64,000 nt of DNA from CBFHMJ01 sp965656875 (lineage in GTDB: Bacteria > Pseudomonadota > Gammaproteobacteria > Enterobacterales > Alteromonadaceae). Position numbers and translations under genes: made by a program. The stretch is taken from positions 298,580 to 362,579 of the forward strand of contig CBFHMJ010000010.1 of NCBI GenBank assembly GCA_965656875.1. The letters run 5' to 3'. This document shows positions 25,513 to 34,913 of the stretch, in pieces. The notes beneath the pieces are model-generated. The model was not told the origin of the DNA and ran no database searches. It worked only from the letters and a program-made list of their open reading frames with translations. Positions within the stretch are counted from its first letter, which is position 1; every line of letters starts with the position of its first letter.

Positions 25513-27996
25513 TTACAACGTGTCTTCAAATAGCTTGTAGATACGGCGGTATTCGTCCAGCCATGAACTAGGCTGACGGAAACCATGTGGTTCTACCGGG
25601 TAAATCGCTGTCTCGAAATTGATTTTCTCCAGCTCAATCATTCGTTGAACCAGGCGAACAACATCCTGGAAGAAAACATTATCATCAACCATTGGCGCAT
25701 TGATTAATAAATGCTTGTTCAATCCTTCCGCGAAGTAAATGGGTGAACTTTGCTCATAAGCAATCGGATCAACATCCGGCGTGTTCAGAATGTTAGACGT
25801 GTACGGGTGATTATAGTAAGCCCAGTCAGTAACCGGACGAATCGCTGCACCAGACTGGAATAGCTCAGGATCAGTAAACAACGCCATAAACGTCATGAAA
25901 CCGCCGTAAGAACCACCATAAGTACCCACACGATTTGCGTCTACATTCGCATTTTTCACCATCCAGTTTACGCCATCACGTAAATCCTGAATTTCTGGTT
26001 TACCCATGTGGCGGTAAATAGCAGTACGCCAGTCACGGCCATAACCTTTAGATGCTCGGTAATCCATATCCATAACAACATAGCCTTGCTGGTTCAGTAG
26101 GCTGTGGAACATGAATTCACGGAAATAATACGACCAACCCTGGTGAGCTGCCTGTGTATATCCGGCACCGTGATTGAAAATAACAGCACGACGCTTGTCA
26201 CCTTCTTTATAGTTAGCCGGTAAGTAAACGCGAGAGAAAACAGGCTGTTTAACATGTGACGATTCAACCGGTACGATCGTTGGTTTAGTCCAGTTGTAGC
26301 TTAAGAACTCATCAGAAACGGTATACGTAACACGCTTTGCTTTACCTGCTGTCGCGACCGCTTTACTGTACAACTCAGGAGGCATGGTAGTTTCAGAATG
26401 ATTGATTAACAGCTTGTCCTGTTGTGGACTTAACGCGAAATCATTCATACCACCCAAACCCGTCAGTGCTTCTGTTGCGCCATTGTTTAACGCAATACGG
26501 AAGACTTCTTTGTTGCCCGGGTGATTTTTGTTAAGCGTTGCATAAACATAGTTGTCGTTGCTGGCTAAAACGGGCGAAGTCACTTCATATTCACCCGATG
26601 TTATCTGACGTGCAGACTGACCCGGTGTTTTGGTATACAGATGAACAAAACCTGTTTCTTCAGACAGATACCACAACGTATCTGATTTGTTTAACCAGCC
26701 AAATTCATTATTTGCATAGTTAACCCAGGCATCATCATGAAGACGATGTTGATTCACCAGTTCTTTCTTATCGAAATCAACGGTCGCTAACCAGCGATCT
26801 TTGTTATCCCATGCTTCCAGCATTACCGCGACTTTATCGCCTTTGCTGTTCCACTGAATCGCACTTTGATCCCATGCCCAGTCAAGAATTAAACCGATTT
26901 CACGCGCTTTCTTTTCTGATTTGTATTCTTTGCCATCACGCTTTGCAACTTCTTCTTTTACAGAAGCAAGCACGTCTTCGTCATGCCCAGGTAACGTCTC
27001 ATACGTTAATTCTGTCTTGCTGTGATCAGCTAAATTCAACAGATACAGTTTTTGCGCATAAGGCTTAGCATCAGCAACACGTTGACGAGCTTTAACCGGA
27101 ATAATGTCGCCGTTCTGGCTCACATAATTCGGCATGATGTCGCTGTCTTTGCGATACGGTATGTCTTTACCGACAGCAACCAGGACTTTAGTGCCATCAG
27201 GTGACAGGCTGGAATCGATAACAGTGTAGCCTTTATCCAAATAGAAAGGTTTGGCTACAACAGAAGCATTCGCCGCCTTAATTGCATCAGTCTGTTCTTT
27301 ACGATCTTTCTTGTTCTGGTGGGTAATTTGAACAAACTCAATCAACTTATGCTGCTCTTTTGCCACATAGGTCGATGGGTCTTTAATACCTTTTGGTGCG
27401 TCAGCAAATTTAATTTCAGCTAACTGGCTGATCGCTTTCGTAGCTGGTTCCCAGCTGAACAGTTTCAGACCGTCTTGCCATACAACACGACCATCATTTA
27501 AAAACTGAGGTGAACTTTCTCGCGCAGATGTGCGAGTAATTTGTGTAACATCACCAGATTTCGTTTGAATAAAAATATCGCCCTGGAAAACATAAGCGCG
27601 CACTGTTTTATCTTTATTCCAGACAACACTACGACCAGCTACTTTGTAGTAATCTGCCAACGGTACTAATTCAGCATCGCCACCATTAGCGGGTTGTCTG
27701 AATAAATCTCTGACTTCTGACCCTTCACGTTTACGGTAATAGTAAATGTACTCGCCTTTTACGCCCCAGAATTCACGCTCTGGCTGACGTCCCAGCCAGT
27801 CAGGATGAGACATGATTTTTTCCATCGTAATGACTTTGTCATTACCAGAAAAAGACTGGTCTGGTGTTACAGGTTTTGCGTTGAGATAGGCATCGAAGGT
27901 ATTTAATGACGTTGATGAAGAGTCCGCTGGAGAAGTTGCTGCACACGCCGACAGTGTCATTACTGACAACATGGCAACCAGAGATTTTTTAATCAT
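25513..27996 (-). CDS. S9 family dipeptidyl/prolyl-type peptidase, lipoprotein
   Basis: An 827-aa serine peptidase with a lipobox (TLSAC near residue 18) after a signal peptide, so probably anchored in the envelope. An N-terminal beta-propeller region (about 60-560) precedes the alpha/beta hydrolase domain. The catalytic triad is recognisable: Ser696 in GGSYGG, Asp771/772 in APMVDDNV and His804 in EPHGF. RAVIFNHGAGYTQ and YRASKGYGRDWRTA are usual S9 strings. The first in-frame start is a TTG at 28014; the ATG at 27996 gives a clean signal peptide and is preferred. Substrate range is not predictable beyond peptides. Confidence 0.9.
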   Translation of the reverse strand: MIKKSLVAMLSVMTLSACAATSPADSSSTSLNTFDAYLNAKPVTPDQSFSGNDKVITMEKIMSHPDWLGRQPEREFWGVKGEYIYYYRKREGSEVRDLFRQPANGGDAELVPLADYYKVAGRSVVWNKDKTVRAYVFQGDIFIQTKSGDVTQITRTSARESSPQFLNDGRVVWQDGLKLFSWEPATKAISQLAEIKFADAPKGIKDPSTYVAKEQHKLIEFVQITHQNKKDRKEQTDAIKAANASVVAKPFYLDKGYTVIDSSLSPDGTKVLVAVGKDIPYRKDSDIMPNYVSQNGDIIPVKARQRVADAKPYAQKLYLLNLADHSKTELTYETLPGHDEDVLASVKEEVAKRDGKEYKSEKKAREIGLILDWAWDQSAIQWNSKGDKVAVMLEAWDNKDRWLATVDFDKKELVNQHRLHDDAWVNYANNEFGWLNKSDTLWYLSEETGFVHLYTKTPGQSARQITSGEYEVTSPVLASNDNYVYATLNKNHPGNKEVFRIALNNGATEALTGLGGMNDFALSPQQDKLLINHSETTMPPELYSKAVATAGKAKRVTYTVSDEFLSYNWTKPTIVPVESSHVKQPVFSRVYLPANYKEGDKRRAVIFNHGAGYTQAAHQGWSYYFREFMFHSLLNQQGYVVMDMDYRASKGYGRDWRTAIYRHMGKPEIQDLRDGVNWMVKNANVDANRVGTYGGSYGGFMTFMALFTDPELFQSGAAIRPVTDWAYYNHPYTSNILNTPDVDPIAYEQSSPIYFAEGLNKHLLINAPMVDDNVFFQDVVRLVQRMIELEKINFETAIYPVEPHGFRQPSSWLDEYRRIYKLFEDTL

Positions 27997-28144
27997 TATT
28001 TCAATCTGTTTCAATAGAATTGTGGTGGCAGGTATTTAAGCAACGCTTGTCAGGATAATCAATAGAAACCCGTTAAACGTCATAATTTTGGGGTGAATAT
28101 TTATCAACGTGTATTGCCTGTTGAACACTCACTAAATTTCGGGC

Positions 28145-28170
28145 GAAAAAAAGCCGACAATAAGTCGGCT
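28145..28170 (-). terminator. rho-independent terminator of the cysteine desulfurase fusion gene
   Basis: On the minus strand AGCCGAC / GTCGGCT (7 bp, loop 5) is followed by six T's (complement of 28146-28151). It lies about 280 bases after the stop of the gene at 28449. A degraded look-alike, AGCCGACGATAAGTCGACC, lies at about 28336-28354. Confidence 0.75.
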
Positions 28171-28448
28171 ACGGTGTACTGAATAAGTACAATTCTGGCT
28201 GTTTACAAACGTCATGAGCGAAAAAATAACAAGTTAAAAGTTCTTGAAAAACCACAATTTACAACGAGTAAATGAGGATTTTGAACGGTTTTTTAACGCT
28301 GATATTTTGAGCGTAATAGTTTGTCAACAGTCTGAAGCCGACGATAAGTCGACCAAGTCATGCGCTAGTAAGTCAGAGTGGTGCTTCATGCCCTACTCTG
28401 ATACTTTGACGCCAGTATTGTTCGATAGTTCCATGTATTTGAATCATT
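28171..28448. other. non-coding stretch after the desulfurase fusion
   Basis: With the terminator and the peptidase leader this belongs to a 452-bp gap (27997-28448). Apart from the degraded copy of the terminator stem I see nothing here. A 75-codon plus-strand frame (28244-28471) starts with TTG, lacks a ribosome site, has no recognisable motif and overlaps the neighbouring gene, so I do not call it. Confidence 0.5.
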
Positions 28449-30551
28449 TCAGCTCACATGGTCCCTGTTAGCCCATTCAGCTGAACTTAGCAAAGCGTAA
28501 CCGCCCACCACGTTACTGACACGTTTGACACCAATTCGTCGTAATACTTCGGCAGCCAGCGCACTTCGGCGACCACTCCGGCAAATAACCCAGGCTGGAC
28601 GATCAGTATCTAACGCATGATTGACCAGGAAATCAGCCAGATGGCTGAGTGGCAAATTCAATAATTGTGTCGCTGTATCCGGTTGATGACTCAGCTCCCA
28701 TGCTTCGAATTCAAAATTCTCACGCACATCAATCATTAAGCCTGCCTGCTGTTTCTGTTCATCCAGCAGGGTTTCCGCTGAAATTTGTCGGAAACTGCCA
28801 TGCTCAGGAAAACGAATAACATTGTTATCCAGCGTTAAACCGCCAATATGACGACCACTGGCGTCTTCACTGAATCCTACCAGGGTTTCCGCTGATGTCA
28901 GCTGCTGGTCATCCTGAGACATCTGCTTCGTTAATTGCTGCCATCCGGCAGAAAACAACTCACGTTCATCACGAGCAGCAATTAGCAACAGTGTTGTCGT
29001 CGTCACTCCCGGCTGATAACAAAACAATTGTTGTCGTTCTTCATTTGCAACCGTTAACTGTTTCCACTGACTGGCGACTGATTCAATCGCCTTAGCCTGT
29101 TCCAATTCACACCAACGCCCTGCCTGATAAAGTGCCCGGGTTTGTTCTGAGGTAAAATAGACACTGGCTAATTCAACGGCCTGACATTCGAGAATTCTTG
29201 CAACGAGGCTATCAATTGCTGGTACTGGATCAATCACGAATGCCTGATGATTTTCCATATCAAGATAACACCATGAACAATGCCCTGGGCTGTACAACTG
29301 AATTAAGCCTGTTCGCATAGCGCCAGTTATCTTATGTGAATCGGATTGCGTAAAACAGGCATGAGATACCGCAGGTTTTAACGCTCGAATTAGTGTACAA
29401 GCGCGATCAATTTCTGCCGGTTTAGTCCCCGGACCGAATGACAACCGAATAGCACCTTCGCTCTGCCAGTCTTCCAAACCCATTGCATCCAGTACGTAAC
29501 TTCGGGTCACACCTGAGCTACATGCGGAACCTGAACTGACCCTGATACCACTGGCATCGAACAAATCCATAATTTCACGACTTGAAATGCCCTGGACTGC
29601 AAAATTAATCGTTGTCGGAAGCGACACACTAAAATCATTATTAAAACGAATATCAGGAAACGTTATCTGAAGTGCATCAGCCAGTTGCTGACGATATTGA
29701 ATAAGTTGCTCTTGAGAAGCGAATCGAACGGATGACTTGCCTAACAGGATTTCAAACACAGTACGTAACGCCGCAATCCCATGCAAATTTTCAGTACCTG
29801 CGCGTAATCCGTGTTCTTGTCCACCACCGGTAGTAAGCGGCGTTAACGGTGCAGACCCGGCTACCCACATCATCCCCACACCTTTGGGCGCATACAACTT
29901 GTGCCCAGAAAACGTTGCATAATCAATCGATAGTGAATCAAAGTCTAAGGCAACTTTTCCTAATGCCTGAACACTGTCCACCAGCCACAACGCATTTTTG
30001 CTGGCTCCCCTGATTGCTTTTTCAATGGCGGCGATGTCCTGAAAAACACCTGTTTCATTATTTGCTGCCATGGTGCAAATCATGATTGCTCGCGACGCAT
30101 TTGATGCAATAAATGTCAGGTCCAGAATGCCTCGTTTATCGACAGGAATCGCAACGACCTCTGCATTCAAACCCAGGATATTGTTCCAGTGCTTTAGCGC
30201 TTCGATGACAGCTTTATGCTCAGTTGCACCGTACATCAGCAAAGGTTTCTCAGGCAGATCTGATCTGGACTTAGCGGCAACCAACGCAGAAAAAACGGCA
30301 GTATGAATACCTTCCGTTGCCCCACTATTGAAAATAATCTGACCCGATTCAGTTTGTAACACCTTATAAGCCAGTTGTCTGGTCGACTCCAGTAAATGCT
30401 TTGCCTGCAAGCCTGTCATATGGCTACTACTGGGATTGCCAAAACAATGAATCATCGATTCGTCGATAGCTGAAACAATTTCGGGAAGAATAGGCGTTGT
30501 TGCATTCGCATCAAGATAAATCAGCTCATCACTGAAAGAAGGAAGTTGCAT
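28449..30551 (-). CDS. cysteine desulfurase-like / degenerate central domain / rhodanese fusion
   Basis: A 700-aa protein. Residues 1-395 are a NifS/IscS-family class V aminotransferase with DANATTP, the PLP lysine K218 in SGHKLYAPKG and the active-site cysteine C344 in SSGSACSSG. Residues about 415-580 resemble the start of a metallo-beta-lactamase fold (SPGHCSWCYLDMENHQAFVIDP, then VYFTSEQT where the metal motif should be) but without HxHxDH. Residues about 585-700 are a rhodanese domain with catalytic C657 in VICRSGRRSALAAEVLRR. The order suggests direct hand-over of persulfide sulfur from desulfurase to rhodanese; that is inference. A perfect 12-bp palindrome lies 25 bp before the ATG. 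Acceptor is unknown. Confidence 0.85.
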   Translation of the reverse strand: MQLPSFSDELIYLDANATTPILPEIVSAIDESMIHCFGNPSSSHMTGLQAKHLLESTRQLAYKVLQTESGQIIFNSGATEGIHTAVFSALVAAKSRSDLPEKPLLMYGATEHKAVIEALKHWNNILGLNAEVVAIPVDKRGILDLTFIASNASRAIMICTMAANNETGVFQDIAAIEKAIRGASKNALWLVDSVQALGKVALDFDSLSIDYATFSGHKLYAPKGVGMMWVAGSAPLTPLTTGGGQEHGLRAGTENLHGIAALRTVFEILLGKSSVRFASQEQLIQYRQQLADALQITFPDIRFNNDFSVSLPTTINFAVQGISSREIMDLFDASGIRVSSGSACSSGVTRSYVLDAMGLEDWQSEGAIRLSFGPGTKPAEIDRACTLIRALKPAVSHACFTQSDSHKITGAMRTGLIQLYSPGHCSWCYLDMENHQAFVIDPVPAIDSLVARILECQAVELASVYFTSEQTRALYQAGRWCELEQAKAIESVASQWKQLTVANEERQQLFCYQPGVTTTTLLLIAARDERELFSAGWQQLTKQMSQDDQQLTSAETLVGFSEDASGRHIGGLTLDNNVIRFPEHGSFRQISAETLLDEQKQQAGLMIDVRENFEFEAWELSHQPDTATQLLNLPLSHLADFLVNHALDTDRPAWVICRSGRRSALAAEVLRRIGVKRVSNVVGGYALLSSAEWANRDHVS

Positions 30552-30575
30552 GATTGGATGTCCATTTGAAATTTC

Positions 30576-30612
30576 GGAATATCATATACAATTTTCAAGA
30601 ATATGATATTCC
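30576..30612. promoter_or_regulatory. perfect palindrome just upstream of the desulfurase-rhodanese gene
   Basis: GGAATATCATAT (30576-30587) and ATATGATATTCC (30601-30612) form an exact 12-bp inverted repeat with a 13-nt spacer, half-centres 25 bp apart, 25 bp from the start codon at 30551. It is too AT-rich for a terminator and has no T-run. Position suggests a repressor operator over or just after the promoter. Confidence 0.6.
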
Positions 30613-30777
30613 TTGTATTTCATTAGAAACAACAGGGGTATTTAAACACAAGCAAAAGGGTTTTGTAAATTACTTTATTAAACAGCTGGTTAGATATAGC
30701 AATATCTGTTTAATAAGAAGAAAAAAGCGAGATATTGCGGCACTCTATAACAAAACAATTTAACAGATTTTTCTAAT

Positions 30778-31362
30778 CTAAGAGCTTTCAGTTTCGTCAT
30801 CCGATGCCGCCAGTTCATCCTCTTTCGATTTAGCGACCATAAATGCCGGTGCCATTCTTTCCAGCACCACTAAATCCCAGTACCGACCATTGATCATAAT
30901 GGCTTTTGGTATTCTGGATGTGAAATTAAAACCATTTTTCAACAGCACTATTTGTGACGCTGGATTATTAATGGCGATTTTGGCATATAATCGTTGTAAC
31001 GACAGCTGCTCATACGCAAAACGACATGCCATGCTCACCGCTTTAGTCATAATGCCCTTTCCAGCTGAACGCTTACCGATTCGATAGCCTATTTCAGCAG
31101 AAAATGGGGTTTTCTTAGAGACATGTCTCAGATTAACCCGGCCAACCAGTTCACCGTCCAGTCGGACTAAAAACTGGTAAGTTTCTCCATTGGTCCATTG
31201 CTGCTCAGCTTCGGCTAGCAGTTTTGTCACGGTTGCCAGATTATAAAACTCTGGCTTTCGTCCCTGAATCATTGATTCAAACCATTCTCTATTTTCAAGT
31301 TCAAACGCCAGCAATTCCTGACTGGCGGCTCTGCTTGCGGGATCTAAAACAAGTCTTGCCAT
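30778..31362 (-). CDS. GNAT family N-acetyltransferase (RimJ/RimL-like)
   Basis: A 194-aa acetyltransferase. ARLVLDPAS near the start, LVGRVNLRHV, the acetyl-CoA loop region IGYRIGKRSAGKGIMTKAV and LQRLYAKIAINNPASQIVLLKNGF are the usual features of the RimJ/RimL protein N-terminal acetyltransferase branch. The last 20 residues are acidic and probably disordered. Target is unknown. It follows cmoM by 41 bases on the same strand and may be co-transcribed with it. Confidence 0.85.
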   Translation of the reverse strand: MARLVLDPASRAASQELLAFELENREWFESMIQGRKPEFYNLATVTKLLAEAEQQWTNGETYQFLVRLDGELVGRVNLRHVSKKTPFSAEIGYRIGKRSAGKGIMTKAVSMACRFAYEQLSLQRLYAKIAINNPASQIVLLKNGFNFTSRIPKAIMINGRYWDLVVLERMAPAFMVAKSKEDELAASDDETESS

Positions 31363-31403
31363 CCTTCACCTTTTTATTTGCGTGCCATTTATTCAAGAAA
31401 CAT

Positions 31404-32192
31404 TTATTTGAGTAGTAAGTGCATATAACGAGCAATTGACGCATAGGGTTCTTGTTCGCCCCAGGCCAATTCCATCTCAATAATTTCTTCGAGATTCGAA
31501 TCTTTCATAGACGGATCTTTAAGATAATCATGAAAACAGCGCACACCACTCTTTTTAATCACGTTAAGCGACAACTCATCGCACCAGTTCAGTACCTCTT
31601 GAGGTTCCAGTGGATGCTGAGGATTCAAACTCACGGTTTTTTTAACCTGTAATCCATTTCGCACATAATCAAAATTTCCGACCAGTATGTTACCCAGCCG
31701 TTTTGCATGCAGGTTGTAAAACATCAGAGAAATCACACCACCTGCCCGCTTAAAATGCGTAAGAATATCCATTGCTTTACGAGCATCTGTGAGCCATTCA
31801 AAAACAGCATGGCACATCACCAAATCGTAGTCGTTATCCAACAATTCAGGCAACTGCTGAAGCGGAGCATGGACATACTGAAATTGACTATCAAGCCCCA
31901 ACGCCGATACTCGTTGTTTGGCGATGGACAACATCTCACTCGAAATATCGCACAACGTAATATGGTGTCCCGATTTAGCTAATTCAATAGCAATTTGTCC
32001 TTGTCCACCACCGATGTCAATCACAGAGAGTGGTGCTGAGTGCTCTAAATCCAACGTCGATAAATCACGCATCAGAACACGCTGTCTGACGATCCCTTTA
32101 CTGGTTCCATAAATATTTTGCGCAAATTTCTTTGCAATTTTGTCAAAGTTTTTATCGGCGGGCTGTTTTAGATCGTTTTTGCGTTTGGTCAT
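31404..32192 (-). CDS. cmoM: tRNA 5-carboxymethoxyuridine methyltransferase
   Basis: A 262-aa SAM-dependent methyltransferase that methylates the carboxyl of cmo5U34 in certain tRNAs. The family-specific opening NFDKIAKKFAQNIYGTSKGIVRQ, the SAM motif VIDIGGGQGQIAIELAKSGH, MCHAVFEWL, SLMFYNLHAKRLGNILVGNFDYV and GVRCFHDYL all match E. coli CmoM (SmtA). About 20 basic residues precede the conserved part. The next gene on the strand encodes a GNAT acetyltransferase. Confidence 0.92.
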   Translation of the reverse strand: MTKRKNDLKQPADKNFDKIAKKFAQNIYGTSKGIVRQRVLMRDLSTLDLEHSAPLSVIDIGGGQGQIAIELAKSGHHITLCDISSEMLSIAKQRVSALGLDSQFQYVHAPLQQLPELLDNDYDLVMCHAVFEWLTDARKAMDILTHFKRAGGVISLMFYNLHAKRLGNILVGNFDYVRNGLQVKKTVSLNPQHPLEPQEVLNWCDELSLNVIKKSGVRCFHDYLKDPSMKDSNLEEIIEMELAWGEQEPYASIARYMHLLLK

Positions 32193-32711
32193 CAGCTTTC
32201 GTTTTTAATGAACGTTATAACACCTGTTCCAGATTCAATTTTTCAAGGTTCAGGAAGGAAACGAGACATTTTACATCAACACACCAAAACCGTGAATCTC
32301 GCTTCCAACAGCCATTCACAATCGCAACAATGCTGACAATTTTGCCTGCGATAATGCTTGTTTTTTGTCAAAACCACTGCGCCTTATAACGAAAATTACC
32401 AAGAATAATCCAACTAATACTAACAAATGATTAATTTTTGGCTATTAATTGGTTTACATATGAATTACCTTAATCGTTTTAGTGGCCTTATTTGCAACTA
32501 TTTAATATTCAGATTTTTGACTACACAAACCTGTATTAAATAAGCGGTGTGAATCTCAATGAAGCATTATAACGTTAAAAACCCACAGACCACGCCAGCT
32601 AAAAGCTGACTACAGCGGCTATTTTTCATTCCAGTAAAGTTCCCATTTTACATATAAGGCATCACAGAACAATCGATAATAACTAACCTGAACAATACAA
32701 TGAGGAAACCT
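32193..32711. other. divergent intergenic region, cmoM and amidase
   Basis: A 519-bp AT-rich gap between divergently transcribed genes that must contain both promoters. I see no stem-loop, repeat, tRNA or credible small gene in it. The GAGGAAA ribosome site of the amidase gene ends it. Confidence 0.6.
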
Positions 32712-34646
32712 ATGAAAACTATTAAAACAATACTTGCTACGTCCATTGGACTTCTCATCGCGTCGGGTGCATCGGCACACGATCATCTGAGCCCTCAATC
32801 AGATACCAGTCTCATCTCAGCCTCAGCGTTCACACCTGCACCGGTTCAAACATCTCCATTGCTAACCACTGAACAACTTGTCAAGCAGCAACAAGCGCAA
32901 TTTGCAAAAGCACGCCAGAACTACCAACTCTGGTTTGCAGCGGCCTATGAAAAATATCCAACACTACCAGACGGAATTCTGGAGTCACTCGCCTGGGTCG
33001 GCAGTCGCTGGGAAAATCGTATGCCTGAATCAGCGCTTAACCACCATGGCATGCCACAACCTTATGGTTTATTCGGGTTGTATGACGACAATGACAAAGG
33101 ATTTCACAATACCCTCACCCGAGTGATCAATCATTCTCGTGTATCTAAAGAACAATTCCTTAAAAATGCAGACATTCAAATCAATGCAATGGCTGCCTGG
33201 CTAGAATCTCAGCTTGTTAATGAAAACATTGCAGGCAACAACCTGGAACAGACTCGCTCTGTATTGGCGCAATTATCAGGTATTCGAAATAAATCGAACA
33301 TTGAAAATTACGCCATCAACAGCTTCTTATTTGACATTTTCTCAGTGATCGAAAAAGGGGCCGATGATAACGGTATTTTGATTGCACCACGTAACGTGGA
33401 CTGGAATGCTTTATTTAATGAAGAAGAGATCCGTTTACTACGTGCGCCGGGACTAATTATTGATTCTGAATCAGATAAAATTTCAGTCAAAGGTGAGAAC
33501 TACTACGGCTCAGGCCAGCAAAAACAGCGTTCTTTAGAGCAATCAACTGAAGATGGTGCAACTGACACGATTAATAGCTCCGACTATGCTCCGGCATTGT
33601 GGGTCGCATCGCCAAATTACAGTTCTCGAAGCGGTAGTTCAATTTCTCACGTTGCCATTCACACGACTCAGGGTTCATATTCTGGCGCAATTTCCTGGCT
33701 GGCCAATCCGGCTTCCAGTGCTTCTGCTCACTATGTGATTCGTTCATCTGACGGCCAGGTCACGCAGATGGTCCGTGATTACAACAAAGCATGGCATGCC
33801 AAAAGTGCTAACCCCTATTCAATCGGTATTGAGCACGAGGGATATGTCAGCAGTAGCTCCTGGTATACAACTGCGATGTACAACTCATCATCTGATCTGA
33901 CAAAGCACATGTGTAGCCAGCACAATATCAATTGTGCCAGTGCGTACAGCGGTAGCGCTCACAGCGGTGTCGTTCAGTTATCTCAAAGCTACACAGTAAA
34001 AGGTCACCAGCATTTCCCATCACAAACTCATACCGATCCGGGTATCTACTGGAACTGGTCAAGCTACTACTCAAAACTTAACGGGAGTTCTGGCGGTGGT
34101 GGTAATCCATCTGTGACGATTCTGGACGATTTTGAAGCCAGCGAAGGTCATTTCAATGCCTATCCAACCTATTCGGGATCAACGCAGGGTATTTCTTCAT
34201 CATCAACAGCCGTTCGTACCAGCAGTATTCGCTACAAAGGCAGTTATTCTGAGCAAATTAAACTGGTTGATAACACCAGTACCAGTGCAAGCTGGGCGGT
34301 CAGATTTCTGAGTGGCTACGGCAGCACGTCGAATAACACGAAATTCCAACGTGCTAATGGCACCGTTGGTTTCTGGGTTTATTCCGGTGGTTCAGGGGTA
34401 ACAGCAGCAATAGGTATTGACGACAGTGATGGTACAGAACGTTCGATTAGTCGTTCTATTCCAGCAAACCAATGGACCTTCCTTGAGTGGGAACTGGACA
34501 ATTCATCTCACTGGAACGCCTGGTATAACGGTAATGGCTCAATTTCTGCGTCTCAGGTGAGTATCGATGCAATCTGGTTCTACCGTGCGCAAACATCTTA
34601 TAACGTTTATCTATATATAGACGATGTTCAGCACCAAATAAAATAA
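32712..34646 (+). CDS. exported N-acetylmuramoyl-L-alanine amidase with degenerate lytic-transglycosylase-like N-domain
   Basis: A 644-aa secreted protein; GAGGAAA (32702-32708) sets the ATG at 32712, and MKTIKTILATSIGLLIASGASA is a signal peptide. Residues about 65-190 look like an SLT fold (DGILESLAWVGSRWENR, PYGLFGLYDD) but Gly97 stands where the catalytic Glu of the ESR motif belongs. Residues about 300-455 are an Amidase_2 domain with zinc-ligand candidates in SHVAIHTTQGS and GHQHFPSQTHTDPG and the NPYSIGIEHEG segment. A Gly/Ser linker leads to a C-terminal beta-sandwich (about 470-644; ILDDFE, GTVGFWVYSG, YLYIDDVQ) resembling carbohydrate-binding modules. It probably cleaves peptidoglycan peptides outside the cytoplasm. 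Confidence 0.85.
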   Translation: MKTIKTILATSIGLLIASGASAHDHLSPQSDTSLISASAFTPAPVQTSPLLTTEQLVKQQQAQFAKARQNYQLWFAAAYEKYPTLPDGILESLAWVGSRWENRMPESALNHHGMPQPYGLFGLYDDNDKGFHNTLTRVINHSRVSKEQFLKNADIQINAMAAWLESQLVNENIAGNNLEQTRSVLAQLSGIRNKSNIENYAINSFLFDIFSVIEKGADDNGILIAPRNVDWNALFNEEEIRLLRAPGLIIDSESDKISVKGENYYGSGQQKQRSLEQSTEDGATDTINSSDYAPALWVASPNYSSRSGSSISHVAIHTTQGSYSGAISWLANPASSASAHYVIRSSDGQVTQMVRDYNKAWHAKSANPYSIGIEHEGYVSSSSWYTTAMYNSSSDLTKHMCSQHNINCASAYSGSAHSGVVQLSQSYTVKGHQHFPSQTHTDPGIYWNWSSYYSKLNGSSGGGGNPSVTILDDFEASEGHFNAYPTYSGSTQGISSSSTAVRTSSIRYKGSYSEQIKLVDNTSTSASWAVRFLSGYGSTSNNTKFQRANGTVGFWVYSGGSGVTAAIGIDDSDGTERSISRSIPANQWTFLEWELDNSSHWNAWYNGNGSISASQVSIDAIWFYRAQTSYNVYLYIDDVQHQIK

Positions 34647-34704
34647 GCGGTTCAGTACCGGTTATAGTAAATCATAAACAGATAATATCGTTCAAAATCA
34701 GTAA

Positions 34705-34734
34705 ATACGCCCTTGTACATCATCAGGGGCGTAT
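34705..34734 (+). terminator. probable terminator after the amidase
   Basis: ATACGCCC (34705-34712) pairs with GGGCGTAT (34727-34734) with a 14-nt loop, 58 bases past the stop. The following CTGGTTCATATTT is only moderately T-rich. Confidence 0.5.
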
Positions 34735-34913
34735 CTGGTTCATATTTATAAACTATAAAAAACAAATTTTAATGAGGATTTAACCTAATAAAGCAACATC
34801 ATATAAACAATAAATTATTATTTATAAAACATGCTTATTTTATCCACCCTTTCGTCCATGTCACTTTTCTTCCAATCCCCCATTTCAATAAAAATAACCA
34901 GTGGACAAAAACA

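Noticed and set aside
28244..28471. 75-codon plus-strand frame after the S9 peptidase promoter region
   Set aside because: It starts with TTG, has no ribosome site or recognisable motif, and its end overlaps the desulfurase fusion gene on the other strand.
30554..30763. 69-codon plus-strand frame starting near the desulfurase start
   Set aside because: It runs through the perfect palindrome and AT-rich spacer, has a Lys/Ile/Tyr-rich composition typical of non-coding AT-rich DNA, and no ribosome site.
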